Assembly (NCBI GenBank): GCA_964400875.1
Contig: CAYNWK010000018.1
Coordinates: forward strand, 1 to 42,126
From: CAYNWK01 sp964400875
GTDB lineage: Bacteria; Chloroflexota; Anaerolineae; Anaerolineales; UBA4823
Reading direction: 5' to 3'
DNA: 42,126 nucleotides
Shown: piece by piece, positions 32,831-40,735 of the stretch
Layout: each line of letters opens with the position of its first letter
Position numbering within the stretch: the stretch's first letter is position 1
The notes under the pieces: model-generated
Seen by the model: the letters and a program-made list of their open reading frames with translations, nothing else
Databases searched by the model: none
What the model was told of the DNA's origin: nothing
Translations under genes and position numbers: made by a program

Positions 32831-33302
32831 GTTCGCCTCCGCGAAAACGTCGCAGGATAATCATGATTCCGATGACCACAAGCAGCAACGGCCACAGGAT
32901 GTCGAAGTCCAACCAGCTGAGCCACGCAAAATTCAAGTTTTGTAAGAGATAGATCACTCCTAATATCACCAGCGCGCCACCGATGATCATGCCAGCCTGC
33001 GGGTTCGGCCTGGCGGTTGCCTGGCGAATTTCTTCACCCATCTCGTGGGCGCGCTGGGAGAAATTCCTCCCGCTTGATTGCGCGTCCTGGCCAAATCCCG
33101 ACGTCGCAGGTTCTCTGCCCTCTTCAGGTAAGAAAATCCACAACAACAGGTAAACGAGCAGACCAATGCCGTTGCCGGCGAGGGCCAGCAATACGAAGAA
33201 CAAGCGGATCAGGTTGCTGTCGATCCGCAGGTAGCTGCCTAACCCGCCGCAGACGCCGCCCATCATCCGATCCGAGCGGCTGCGATAGAGCTGGGTTCCC
33301 AT
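32823..33302 (-). CDS. PspC-domain envelope stress protein
   Basis: Protein of 159 residues. A PspC domain (about 3-62) has the consensus LYRSRSDRMMGGVCGGLGSYL and a long hydrophobic helix ending in LLLWIFLPEE. A polar linker follows (about 63-102), then two hydrophobic helices (about 103-150) of the same short membrane module as its neighbours (NLNF, ILWPLLLVVIG). PspC proteins respond to membrane damage and in many phyla sit with toast-rack proteins. AGGAGG about seven bases before the ATG supports the start. It overlaps the downstream gene by eight bases and follows the upstream gene by 11. Confidence 0.92.
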   Translation of the reverse strand: MGTQLYRSRSDRMMGGVCGGLGSYLRIDSNLIRLFFVLLALAGNGIGLLVYLLLWIFLPEEGREPATSGFGQDAQSSGRNFSQRAHEMGEEIRQATARPNPQAGMIIGGALVILGVIYLLQNLNFAWLSWLDFDILWPLLLVVIGIMIILRRFRGGEHE

Positions 33303-33313
33303 TGAAAACCCTC

Positions 33314-33952
33314 CTACCTACGAGAACGAAACGTAATGAAGACGAAGTACAGACCCACCAGGATCAAAGCGATCGGCCAGAGGAAATTGATAAATTGGGA
33401 GGCAGCCGCCATGATCAGCAGACCCATCACAAAGAGGATTCCCGCCGGGATGAACGCCCAGCGCATCTGCCCATGGGGGTTGGGTACGATGGCTACCAGG
33501 GCAAAGGTGAGCCCCAAACCAAGGAAGAGCAGCCCACCGGTTTCAATTCCGCTGAATACGCTGTCAACCAGGGTGATCGCTGCCAGGGTCGCCAGGACGC
33601 CCCCTGGAATGATGGCCCACCAGTGCTCCCGGTTGATCAGATAAATCAGGATAAAGCTCGCCGCGATCCCGCCTAATACAATTGCGCCGCTTATGAAATC
33701 CCCGACAGAAGGCAGCAACGTATCCAGTAATACCACGATGGCAACCGCCAGCAGCGTCATCCCTGGGATCAACGCCCACCAATGCCGGCGGTCTGAAACG
33801 TAAACGGAAAGAAAACCGACGCCGCCGATACCCAATACAAATCCCCAAAAAATATCTCCGAAGGTGATGATATTCAGGTTATCAAGTAAGAAAAGGACGC
33901 CACCCAGAATTAATAAACTCCCCCATACAATGCGCGAGGTCAGCCATTTCAT
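33314..33952 (-). CDS. Polytopic membrane protein with LiaI/LiaF-like helices
   Basis: Hypothetical protein of 212 residues, first gene of the PspC/toast-rack operon. About seven to eight hydrophobic segments; the opening WGSLLILGGVLFLLDNLNI closely matches the openings of the LiaF-like protein and of the separate toast-rack protein at 35866. Two internal segments repeat as RRHWWALIPGMTLLAVAIVVL and REHWWAIIPGGVLATLAAITL, pointing to an internal duplication. No enzymatic motif. AAGGAG eight bases before the ATG is a strong ribosome site. Probably an envelope-stress accessory protein. Confidence 0.85.
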   Translation of the reverse strand: MKWLTSRIVWGSLLILGGVLFLLDNLNIITFGDIFWGFVLGIGGVGFLSVYVSDRRHWWALIPGMTLLAVAIVVLLDTLLPSVGDFISGAIVLGGIAASFILIYLINREHWWAIIPGGVLATLAAITLVDSVFSGIETGGLLFLGLGLTFALVAIVPNPHGQMRWAFIPAGILFVMGLLIMAAASQFINFLWPIALILVGLYFVFITFRSRR

Positions 33953-34085
33953 AATGCATTCTCCTTAGCAGTTATCGTGTTGAGCATAAAAACCGCCGGG
34001 CCGTGCGGCTGCCAGCTTTCAACGGATCAATCCAATTTTGCCAAATTTCCTCCGTTCATAGGATTAAACACCATACGCCTGATTT

Positions 34086-34137
34086 AGTGGCGACCCAGTT
34101 CGCTCCTCAGGAGCGGAGAACGAGCTGAGTCGCCACT
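34086..34137. repeat. Long imperfect palindrome, REP/MITE-like
   Basis: AGTGGCGAC (34086-34094) pairs with GTCGCCACT (34129-34137), and the stem continues with CAG/CTG and TTCG/CGAG pairs after one mismatch; the tip CTCC/GGAG can also pair. It lies in the 234-base gap between pncB and the membrane-protein operon, where nothing else is seen. The form suggests an interspersed repetitive palindrome; only one copy is in this window. It could also serve as the 3' end of pncB mRNA. Confidence 0.6.
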
Positions 34138-34186
34138 ACTACTATTTACGCAATAGCTCCAAAAAGGTTTCAAAGATGATGGGGCA

Positions 34187-35752
34187 TTACGCGCCGAGCT
34201 CTGCTTCGGATTCCAAAGCAGACTCAATCAGCGCTCTTTTCTGATCCCACAACCGCTCGGTGAGGGAGACGTGATAAATATGCGGGTTCATCAAGCGGCG
34301 AACGCCTGGGTCCAACCGCTCTACGTCTTTTTTCCGCAGCGAACGCATCGCTTCGATATCGGGAAGGTCTACGACCAGCCGTCCTTCATCCAAAACATCA
34401 TTGAGCAGCAGCTCGACTTCCGAGACCTGATCTTTAGGCAATAAGCGCTGTTTAGCGACCTCGTAAGGGTGGCGCAGGTTGATGGAGTCCATCTCCCGTG
34501 GGTCTTCATCATCCAGGCTGAGCAGATCAGCTGTTGCTTTTCCACGAGAATCGTAAATCCGCCAGACGAGTTTATGTCCGGGGTTGGGTGTTTTTTCGGA
34601 CGATTCGGAAACTTTGATAGCCGGGATCCAATTCCCCTGATCGCAAACGGCGACCAGCTTGTAGACGCCGCCCAGGGCAGGCTCGCCCCAGGATACGATC
34701 AGGCGTGTGCCCACACCGTATACCAAACGCTCGATCAATTTATCTGCGTCCATCCCGTAGCGCGGCGCTTCTTGCTGGATTTGAGTGAGGATCTGCCAGA
34801 TGGTCAACTCATCCAGGTTGTTCGAGAGGACGATGGATGTTTGTTCAAAGCCGGCTTTATCCAGCAGCTTGGCAGACTGAATGCTCAGGAAAGCCAGGTC
34901 GCCCGAATCCAACCGGATGCCGGTTGGTTGGTAACCCTTCTGGCGCAACTCCTCGAATACCCTGATCGCATTTGGGACGCCGCTCTCCAGGGTATCTATT
35001 GTATCCACCAACAGCAGGCAGTTATCCGGATATACATCAGCGTAAGCGCGAAAAGCTTCCAGCTCGCCGTATCCCAGCGCCATGAACAACTGCACCATAC
35101 TATGGGCGTGAGTGCCTTTAGCTGGTAAACCCAAGATGCGTGAAACACCCACGTTGGAGGAGAAATCTGCGCCCCCGATCAACGCAGCGCGCGCGCCCGC
35201 GTTGGCGCCCTTATCCTGACCCCTCCGGAGCCCAAACTCCAGCATGAGCTGCCCGCGCCCGCTGTCGTGGATGCGGGCAGCTTTCGTGGCGATCAGAGTC
35301 TGGTAGTTGATATGGTTTAAGAGCGAAGTTTCCAGGATCTGGGCCATGGCGATTGGGCCTTGGACGACGGTCAAAGGAACGTTAGGATGAACTACCCGGC
35401 CTTCGGGGATGGCTTTCAGGCTGATGCCTGAGAAATCTCCGTGTTTGCGCAGCCATTGGAGGAAATCTTCGGCAAATAACTGCCGGCCGTCCTCGCCCTT
35501 CAGGCTGCGTAGATATTCCAGGTCATCCTCCGTGAATCGGACGGATTGCATCCAGTCCAACAACCATTCCAAGCCGGCGCTGATGCAGTACCCGGCTTTA
35601 TGCAGTCCGTAATCAGGATAACGGCGAAAATAGTGGTCGAACTGGACAGTTTTTTCGTGTAACCCCATGCGGAAATATAACTGCGCCATGGTCAGCTGAT
35701 ACTGGTCGGTAAACAAAATCCCCTCAGCCTGACGTGATTCTTTTTCCTTCAT
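34187..35752 (-). CDS. pncB: Nicotinate phosphoribosyltransferase
   Basis: Converts nicotinate and PRPP to nicotinate mononucleotide in the Preiss-Handler NAD salvage route, coupled to ATP hydrolysis; cytoplasmic. At 521 residues it is slightly long but in range. The N-terminal family block is TDQYQLTMAQLYFRMG, the substrate-loop block LEFGLRRGQDKGAN, the HAHS segment with the active-site histidine region, and the phosphate-binding strand TGIRLDSGDLAFLS. AGGA just before the ATG supports the start. It is separated from the upstream toast-rack gene by a terminator, so it probably has its own promoter in the roughly 60 bases before it, though I see no clear one. Confidence 0.95.
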   Translation of the reverse strand: MKEKESRQAEGILFTDQYQLTMAQLYFRMGLHEKTVQFDHYFRRYPDYGLHKAGYCISAGLEWLLDWMQSVRFTEDDLEYLRSLKGEDGRQLFAEDFLQWLRKHGDFSGISLKAIPEGRVVHPNVPLTVVQGPIAMAQILETSLLNHINYQTLIATKAARIHDSGRGQLMLEFGLRRGQDKGANAGARAALIGGADFSSNVGVSRILGLPAKGTHAHSMVQLFMALGYGELEAFRAYADVYPDNCLLLVDTIDTLESGVPNAIRVFEELRQKGYQPTGIRLDSGDLAFLSIQSAKLLDKAGFEQTSIVLSNNLDELTIWQILTQIQQEAPRYGMDADKLIERLVYGVGTRLIVSWGEPALGGVYKLVAVCDQGNWIPAIKVSESSEKTPNPGHKLVWRIYDSRGKATADLLSLDDEDPREMDSINLRHPYEVAKQRLLPKDQVSEVELLLNDVLDEGRLVVDLPDIEAMRSLRKKDVERLDPGVRRLMNPHIYHVSLTERLWDQKRALIESALESEAELGA

Positions 35753-35810
35753 CTTTTCCTACCTGATTCTCATTACCTGCTCGGTTCCGTTCAGGGAGAA
35801 AAAGGGAGGA

Positions 35811-35853
35811 TTTGGGTGTGTTTGGCCCTCCCGAATCCTCCCTTCTAATGACA
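35811..35853 (-). terminator. Rho-independent terminator of the P-ATPase/toast-rack operon
   Basis: An 11-bp stem (35811-35821 with 35843-35853), extended inward by a wobble and three GC pairs, with a 13-base loop. On the minus strand the hairpin runs into TTTTT (T tract overlapping the outer stem). It lies just after the stop of the toast-rack gene at 35866 and before pncB. Confidence 0.82.
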
Positions 35854-35865
35854 TCGTAAAACCTT

Positions 35866-36675
35866 TCAACGAATATCTACGGATCCCACCCCCATATCTA
35901 CATCAATTTCAATTTTGTTGGCGGCCGAATCGAAATCTGGAGACCGGTAACGGTTTCCGTTCTGGGGAAAGCGACCTCGATTCACTGTAATCCCCGAGAG
36001 ACCACCATCGACTTTGATGTTGGCTGCCACGTTTTCCGGGACGTGCAAGGTTACAGACGCTGCGCCGCTGTCGATATCCGCGCGAGTATAGCCCGCAGCC
36101 CGGGGCAGCAGAACTTCCGTTGAGCTCGCTCCGGTTTCTATTTTCAGATCCTTGACCATCAAATCGGAGAGATCGAGATACGTGTCGCTTGCTCCACTCT
36201 TAACCGTCAATGCCAGGGGCGTTGCCGTTGTCAGATCAACCTGCCAGTTGAATCCCTGGGAGTTGAACCAGGTCCATGGAAAGATCCACATCCCTTCCGA
36301 GGGGACCTTCAAGTCCACTTCTAAAACCCCATCTCTTTTCCGGGAATCTACGCCGACGCCCCCGACAAAAGAGCCGCTTAGAAGTTCGCCAGATTCAGCG
36401 CCACCTTTGACATGGAGACGTCCGGCGCCGTGGCGAAAGGTGATGGCAGCCTCTTCCGCGCCTTCCAGCGGTACAGAGGCCGTTTCGGCCCCTTCAGATC
36501 CCCTCCGGAAGACCGTACCCCACAGGATCGAAAGGCCGATCAAAATCAAGAATGCAGGCCCCAGTAAATTCCACACGCTGATCCCAAGCGGCTGCAGATA
36601 GCCCAGGTTGTCCAGCAGCAACAGCAGTCCAAAGAGGATCAATACCCCGCCCCAGAACAATCGCCCTCTACGCAT
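35866..36675 (-). CDS. Membrane-anchored toast-rack domain protein
   Basis: Protein of 269 residues. Two N-terminal hydrophobic helices (WGGVLILFGLLLLLDNLGY and a second to about 57) match the LiaI/LiaF-like module, then a linker and a beta-rich toast-rack domain (about 75-269) with repeated strands ending in DVDMGVGSVDIR. It is a paralogue in architecture of the protein at 31763, separated from it by pncB. I choose ATG at 36675 because AAGGAG lies eight bases before it; the GTG at 36684 would be only one base from that site. It follows the P-type ATPase by 56 bases and precedes a terminator, so it closes that operon. Confidence 0.87.
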   Translation of the reverse strand: MRRGRLFWGGVLILFGLLLLLDNLGYLQPLGISVWNLLGPAFLILIGLSILWGTVFRRGSEGAETASVPLEGAEEAAITFRHGAGRLHVKGGAESGELLSGSFVGGVGVDSRKRDGVLEVDLKVPSEGMWIFPWTWFNSQGFNWQVDLTTATPLALTVKSGASDTYLDLSDLMVKDLKIETGASSTEVLLPRAAGYTRADIDSGAASVTLHVPENVAANIKVDGGLSGITVNRGRFPQNGNRYRSPDFDSAANKIEIDVDMGVGSVDIR

Positions 36676-36731
36676 CTCACACACTCCTTAGTGATTATTC
36701 GGCACGCAGGTCACTAGGTGAATCGAACCAT

Positions 36732-39500
36732 TTATCCCTTCGAGACTTGAGCGCGCCGGCGGCGCAACCATTTCTCGATCTCTATCGCCCAAAAAACAAC
36801 GCTGCTTAACGCCAGGCAAAGCGCCAGATCCGGCAGGGAGAGCGGGCCGGTGCGGAAGAAGGTTTGCAAAAACGGGAGGTAGATCACCGCCAGCTGCCCG
36901 GCAAGCGTAAGCAGCACCGCCCCTAACATAGCCCGGTTGGATAACAGCCCGATGGTCAATAACGACTGGCTTCGGGAACGAATCGCTAACGCATTCCCCA
37001 TTTGGGAAAGCGTCAAAGTGGTAAACACCATGGTTTGCCATTGGGGATGGTGTACGGACCACAGCCAGAAGCCTAAACCTAAGGAAACCAGCCCCATCAA
37101 AACACCAACCCAAATTATCGACCAACCCATACCTCCACCGAAAATATGTTCTTGTGGATTATAAGGCTTGCGGTCCATTACGTCCGGTTCGGAGGGTTCG
37201 ACGCCCAGCGCTAAACCTGGCAAACCATCGGTAACCAGGTTGATCCACAGGATCTGCAGCGGTTGCAGCGGAAGCGGCATACCAAAGAACGGCGCCGCCA
37301 GCATAACCCATATCTCGCCGGTGTTGCTGGTCATAGTGTATTTGATGAATTTGCGGATATTGTCGAAAATCGTTCGCCCCTCTTCGACTGCGGAAACGAT
37401 CGTGGCAAAGTTGTCGTCCAACAGCACCATATCCGAGGCTTCTTTCGATACATCGGTTCCGGTAATACCCATTGCTACACCAATATCCGCCCGTTTTAAC
37501 GCCGGCGCATCGTTTACCCCATCCCCAGTCATTGCGACGATCTCGCCCTTATTCTGGAGCGCTTCCACGATGCGAAGCTTGTGTTCTGGGGAAACGCGCG
37601 CAAAAACACTGACCTTCGCCACCTGCCTTTCCAGCTCTTCGGGAGAAAGGGTGCTCAGGTCCTGACCGGTAAGGATGCCGCCATCCTTATCGATGCCCAA
37701 CTCTTCAGCGATATAGCGCGCCGTGAGCGGGTGGTCGCCGGTGATCATAATTGGGCGGATCCCGGCTCGTTTGCAGGTTGCCACCGCATCTTTGACCTCA
37801 GGGCGGGCCGGATCGATCATGCCCATTAAACCGACAAAGATTAGCTCTTTTTCTAACTGGGATTCCTCGATTTCTTCCGGTAGTTGCTCCAAACTCTGGC
37901 AAGCCACGCCCAAAACCCGCACTCCCTGCTTGGCCAGCTTTTCATTAGCTTCTTGGATGCGTTCTAACCACTCACCATTCATATCTTCGGCGTGATCATC
38001 GCACCAGATCTGGTTGGTGATCTCCAGCAAGGAGTCGACCGCTCCCTTTGTAAAAACTACGTAAGGGAAGCGACCGATCCACCCCTCCCACTTCCAAACC
38101 CCTTTAAATTTATCCGGGATCGACTCGGCTGTCTGGGGGAACCGGTGAACGGTGGTCATCCGCTTTCTGTCCGAATCAAAGGGGACTTCCGCCGCCCGAG
38201 GGAATGTTTTTTCCAATTCTCGTTTAGGCAAGCCCATGCGCGCGCCAGCCATGACAATGGCGCCTTCGGTCGGGTCGCCGACGATCTGCGCTTCTTCCCC
38301 CTCCCATTCCAATACTGCATCATTGCACAACGCGCCGCCGGTGAGCAGCAGGCTTAACGCAGGGTGGTTCTTCAGCATCTCGGTTTGTCTGGGGCTGGGA
38401 GCCGGCGCTTTTTCAAGCTCGCCAGGCTGCTCATCACCCACATATTCGCTGTATTCCACGGTATGCCCGGCGACGTCCAGAACCGTGACCGTCATCTGGT
38501 TCTCTGTCAAGGTGCCGGTCTTATCGGAACAGATCACGGTGACTGACCCTAAGCCTTCTACTGCCGGTAATTTGCGGATCAACGCCTCCCGGCGCAGCAT
38601 TCGCTGGGCGCCCAATGCCAGGGCGATCGTCACGACTGCTGGAAGTCCCTCCGGGACAGCCGCGACCGCCATGCTGATCCCGGTAAGAAACATAAACCTC
38701 AGATCTTCCCCACGCAGCACGCCGAGGCCGAAAACGATCAGCACCAAAACCAGGGCAGCCACCGCCAGAGACTTGCCTAACTGGTCGAGCCGGCGCTGCA
38801 GAGGAGTTTGTTCCATCCCGGCCGTCTGGATCAGGTTAGCAATGTTGCCTAACTCGGTGGACATCCCGGTTTGCACGATCGCCGCTTGACCCCGTCCATA
38901 GGTGGCGACCGTTCCCATGTAAGCCATGTTGCGGCGGTCGCCCAAAGGGAGCTCCTCGCTGGCGACGAACTGGGCATTCTTCTCCACCGGCTCCGATTCA
39001 CCGGTCAGCGCGGCCTCCTCTATGCGCAAGTTGACCGATTCCACCAGGCGAGCATCCGCCGGTACACGATCCCCGGCATCCAGGATCACCACGTCCCCCG
39101 GAACCAGTTGCTCGGCCGAGATCTCGCTGATATGACCCTCGCGGCGTACCTTGACGGTGGGTACGGACATTTTCTTGAGCGCAGCCATGGCCTGTTCTGC
39201 GCGGTATTCCTGGCGAAAACCGAGCAGCGCATTGAGGATCACGATAGCCAGGATGGCTACCGCGTCTTTCCAGTCCCCAATGAAGAACGAGATTACCGCG
39301 GCGACGATTAAAATGACCACCATCGTGTCGGTCATTTGTTCCCACAAAATCTGCCAGGGGCTCTTCAGACCGCCCTCCTCCAACTTGTTGGGGCCGTATT
39401 CTTCCAACCGTTGGGCGGCCTGATCCCTGCTCAGCCCTTCCTCTGAAGAGCCTAATTTCTGAAGGACTTCCTCCACACCGAGCTGGTAGTATTCGTTCAA
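36732..39500 (-). CDS. Ca2+-type (P2A) P-type ATPase
   Basis: Cation pump of 922 residues with ten predicted membrane helices. Key sites: TGES (166-169) in the actuator, PEGLP with Glu284 in M4, phosphorylated Asp326 in DKTGT, and TGDGVNDAP around Asp660. The residues that bind both Ca2+ ions in SERCA are kept in M4-M6: Glu284, Asn726, Glu729, Asn754, Thr757 and Asp758, with the spacings of SERCA. It should export Ca2+ (possibly Mn2+). The start is TTG at 39500 with AGGGAG about ten bases upstream; an in-frame stop lies a few codons earlier and no ATG is available. It follows the TIM-barrel-like gene by 23 bases, so the two are likely co-transcribed. Confidence 0.93.
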   Translation of the reverse strand: MNEYYQLGVEEVLQKLGSSEEGLSRDQAAQRLEEYGPNKLEEGGLKSPWQILWEQMTDTMVVILIVAAVISFFIGDWKDAVAILAIVILNALLGFRQEYRAEQAMAALKKMSVPTVKVRREGHISEISAEQLVPGDVVILDAGDRVPADARLVESVNLRIEEAALTGESEPVEKNAQFVASEELPLGDRRNMAYMGTVATYGRGQAAIVQTGMSTELGNIANLIQTAGMEQTPLQRRLDQLGKSLAVAALVLVLIVFGLGVLRGEDLRFMFLTGISMAVAAVPEGLPAVVTIALALGAQRMLRREALIRKLPAVEGLGSVTVICSDKTGTLTENQMTVTVLDVAGHTVEYSEYVGDEQPGELEKAPAPSPRQTEMLKNHPALSLLLTGGALCNDAVLEWEGEEAQIVGDPTEGAIVMAGARMGLPKRELEKTFPRAAEVPFDSDRKRMTTVHRFPQTAESIPDKFKGVWKWEGWIGRFPYVVFTKGAVDSLLEITNQIWCDDHAEDMNGEWLERIQEANEKLAKQGVRVLGVACQSLEQLPEEIEESQLEKELIFVGLMGMIDPARPEVKDAVATCKRAGIRPIMITGDHPLTARYIAEELGIDKDGGILTGQDLSTLSPEELERQVAKVSVFARVSPEHKLRIVEALQNKGEIVAMTGDGVNDAPALKRADIGVAMGITGTDVSKEASDMVLLDDNFATIVSAVEEGRTIFDNIRKFIKYTMTSNTGEIWVMLAAPFFGMPLPLQPLQILWINLVTDGLPGLALGVEPSEPDVMDRKPYNPQEHIFGGGMGWSIIWVGVLMGLVSLGLGFWLWSVHHPQWQTMVFTTLTLSQMGNALAIRSRSQSLLTIGLLSNRAMLGAVLLTLAGQLAVIYLPFLQTFFRTGPLSLPDLALCLALSSVVFWAIEIEKWLRRRRAQVSKG

Positions 39501-39523
39501 TCTATTCGAGCTCCCTGGTGTTA

Positions 39524-40549
39524 TTATCGTCTATTGCGCTGTCTTAGGATCAATTCCCGTACAAAGCGGTAAAAACCGTAACTCCCCAGGATTCCAGCCA
39601 TGATTAAGGTTAGGTGTGCGCTGATCCACAGGAGCACCTGCAAGGCGCTGCGCCAGCGTTTGACCCGAAACGTCGAGGCAACCGGGAATAATATCGGTTT
39701 GTCCCAGACAAAGCTGGCCAGGCGGTCGAGGAAGTCTTGTCTAACACATCCTTCCAGGCTGAAAATATAGATCTCGTCCGTCCAATACCAGGCCAGGCGG
39801 AGATCTCGAGCCAGTTCGCCCCAGCTTAACCGCTGGCCGTCTCCCAACCCGATCGATACACCGCCGCCGGTGCTGCCCAGCCCAATCGCCTGGGCGTGCG
39901 GGGCATAGTTCCACAAGAATCCCGGACCAATCTGGGGGTTAGTGTACGAGGTATACAACATTAACACTTCTCGGTCGGTTGCAATGTCAGGGAGGTGGGC
40001 CAGTTTCGCCAATAAATTGGCGTTGGTTTGCCTTTCGTCCACGACTAGGGGGAGTTTGTAGCCATCCACCGGATATCCATCAAGACGCATCCGAGCGATA
40101 AGCGTGTTGAAATCAGACGCCGCCTGCCCCAGGTTACCCCTTCCAAACGCCCGACCCACTAAAAACGGAACTTGGGGCCATGGATCAGCCGCTAACTGGC
40201 GCATTTCCCGAATGTCTGGCTCGAAGTCTAAGCCAATACCGCACCATTCCAAAGATTCTGATGCGGTCCACTCCTTGAAAGCAGCATAATAAGCGAAGCA
40301 TTGGGGTATGTTGTGTGCATTGAACCAGTAGCCCTGCTCTTGGGGCAGCAGTAACCAGGCGATTACTGGGATTTCAGCAGCGTTCAACTCCTTAACAACC
40401 GCGCTGCGTCGGGCGCTAAAATCCGGTATCCCCAGACTGACGCGGGCGTTCATTTTCTTGAGCGCATCAAGTACCCGCGTTTGAGTGAATACCTCATCCA
40501 CTTCATCACTCTTCAGTTCGCAGAAGAACGTCAGACGTGGTTTGCCCAT
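39524..40549 (-). CDS. Uncharacterised TIM-barrel-like protein with C-terminal membrane anchor
   Basis: Protein of 341 residues that I cannot assign to a named family. The first 295 residues alternate strands and helices as in a beta/alpha barrel: LTFFCEL, VSLGIPD, VIAWLLLP, CGIGLDFEP, YKLPLVV, VLMLYTSY, AIGLGS and EIYIFSLEG. Acidic residues at strand ends (Glu11, Asp43, Asp108, Glu110, Glu266) suggest a glycoside-hydrolase-like active site, the GLDFEP strand recalling GH18. One hydrophobic helix (about 305-330) followed by a basic tail anchors it, with no N-terminal signal. GGAG seven bases before the ATG supports the start. It sits directly upstream of a Ca2+ pump gene. Function unknown. 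Confidence 0.75.
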   Translation of the reverse strand: MGKPRLTFFCELKSDEVDEVFTQTRVLDALKKMNARVSLGIPDFSARRSAVVKELNAAEIPVIAWLLLPQEQGYWFNAHNIPQCFAYYAAFKEWTASESLEWCGIGLDFEPDIREMRQLAADPWPQVPFLVGRAFGRGNLGQAASDFNTLIARMRLDGYPVDGYKLPLVVDERQTNANLLAKLAHLPDIATDREVLMLYTSYTNPQIGPGFLWNYAPHAQAIGLGSTGGGVSIGLGDGQRLSWGELARDLRLAWYWTDEIYIFSLEGCVRQDFLDRLASFVWDKPILFPVASTFRVKRWRSALQVLLWISAHLTLIMAGILGSYGFYRFVRELILRQRNRR

Positions 40550-40735
40550 CCTATCGCTCCAATCCTTTCCCTCTCATCTGTACGGGCACTTTGGGTCTTT
40601 GGAATGCGCCCAATATCCGGGCTTTCGCTGAGAGTATACCGCAAGTGATCGTATTTCCACCCGGCTCTTCAGCCCGTTCTCAATAGCTCAGGTTATCGGG
40701 GCGACTATAGTCCGCCAAAACCTTCCAGTACCTTG

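Noticed and set aside
36676..36684. GTG start for the toast-rack gene
   Set aside because: The AAGGAG site would be one base from GTG but is eight bases from the ATG at 36675.
40700..40716. Hairpin terminator after the ParB-like gene
   Set aside because: It is a palindrome centred on GACTATAGTC with no loop and no T tract; at most a protein-binding site.
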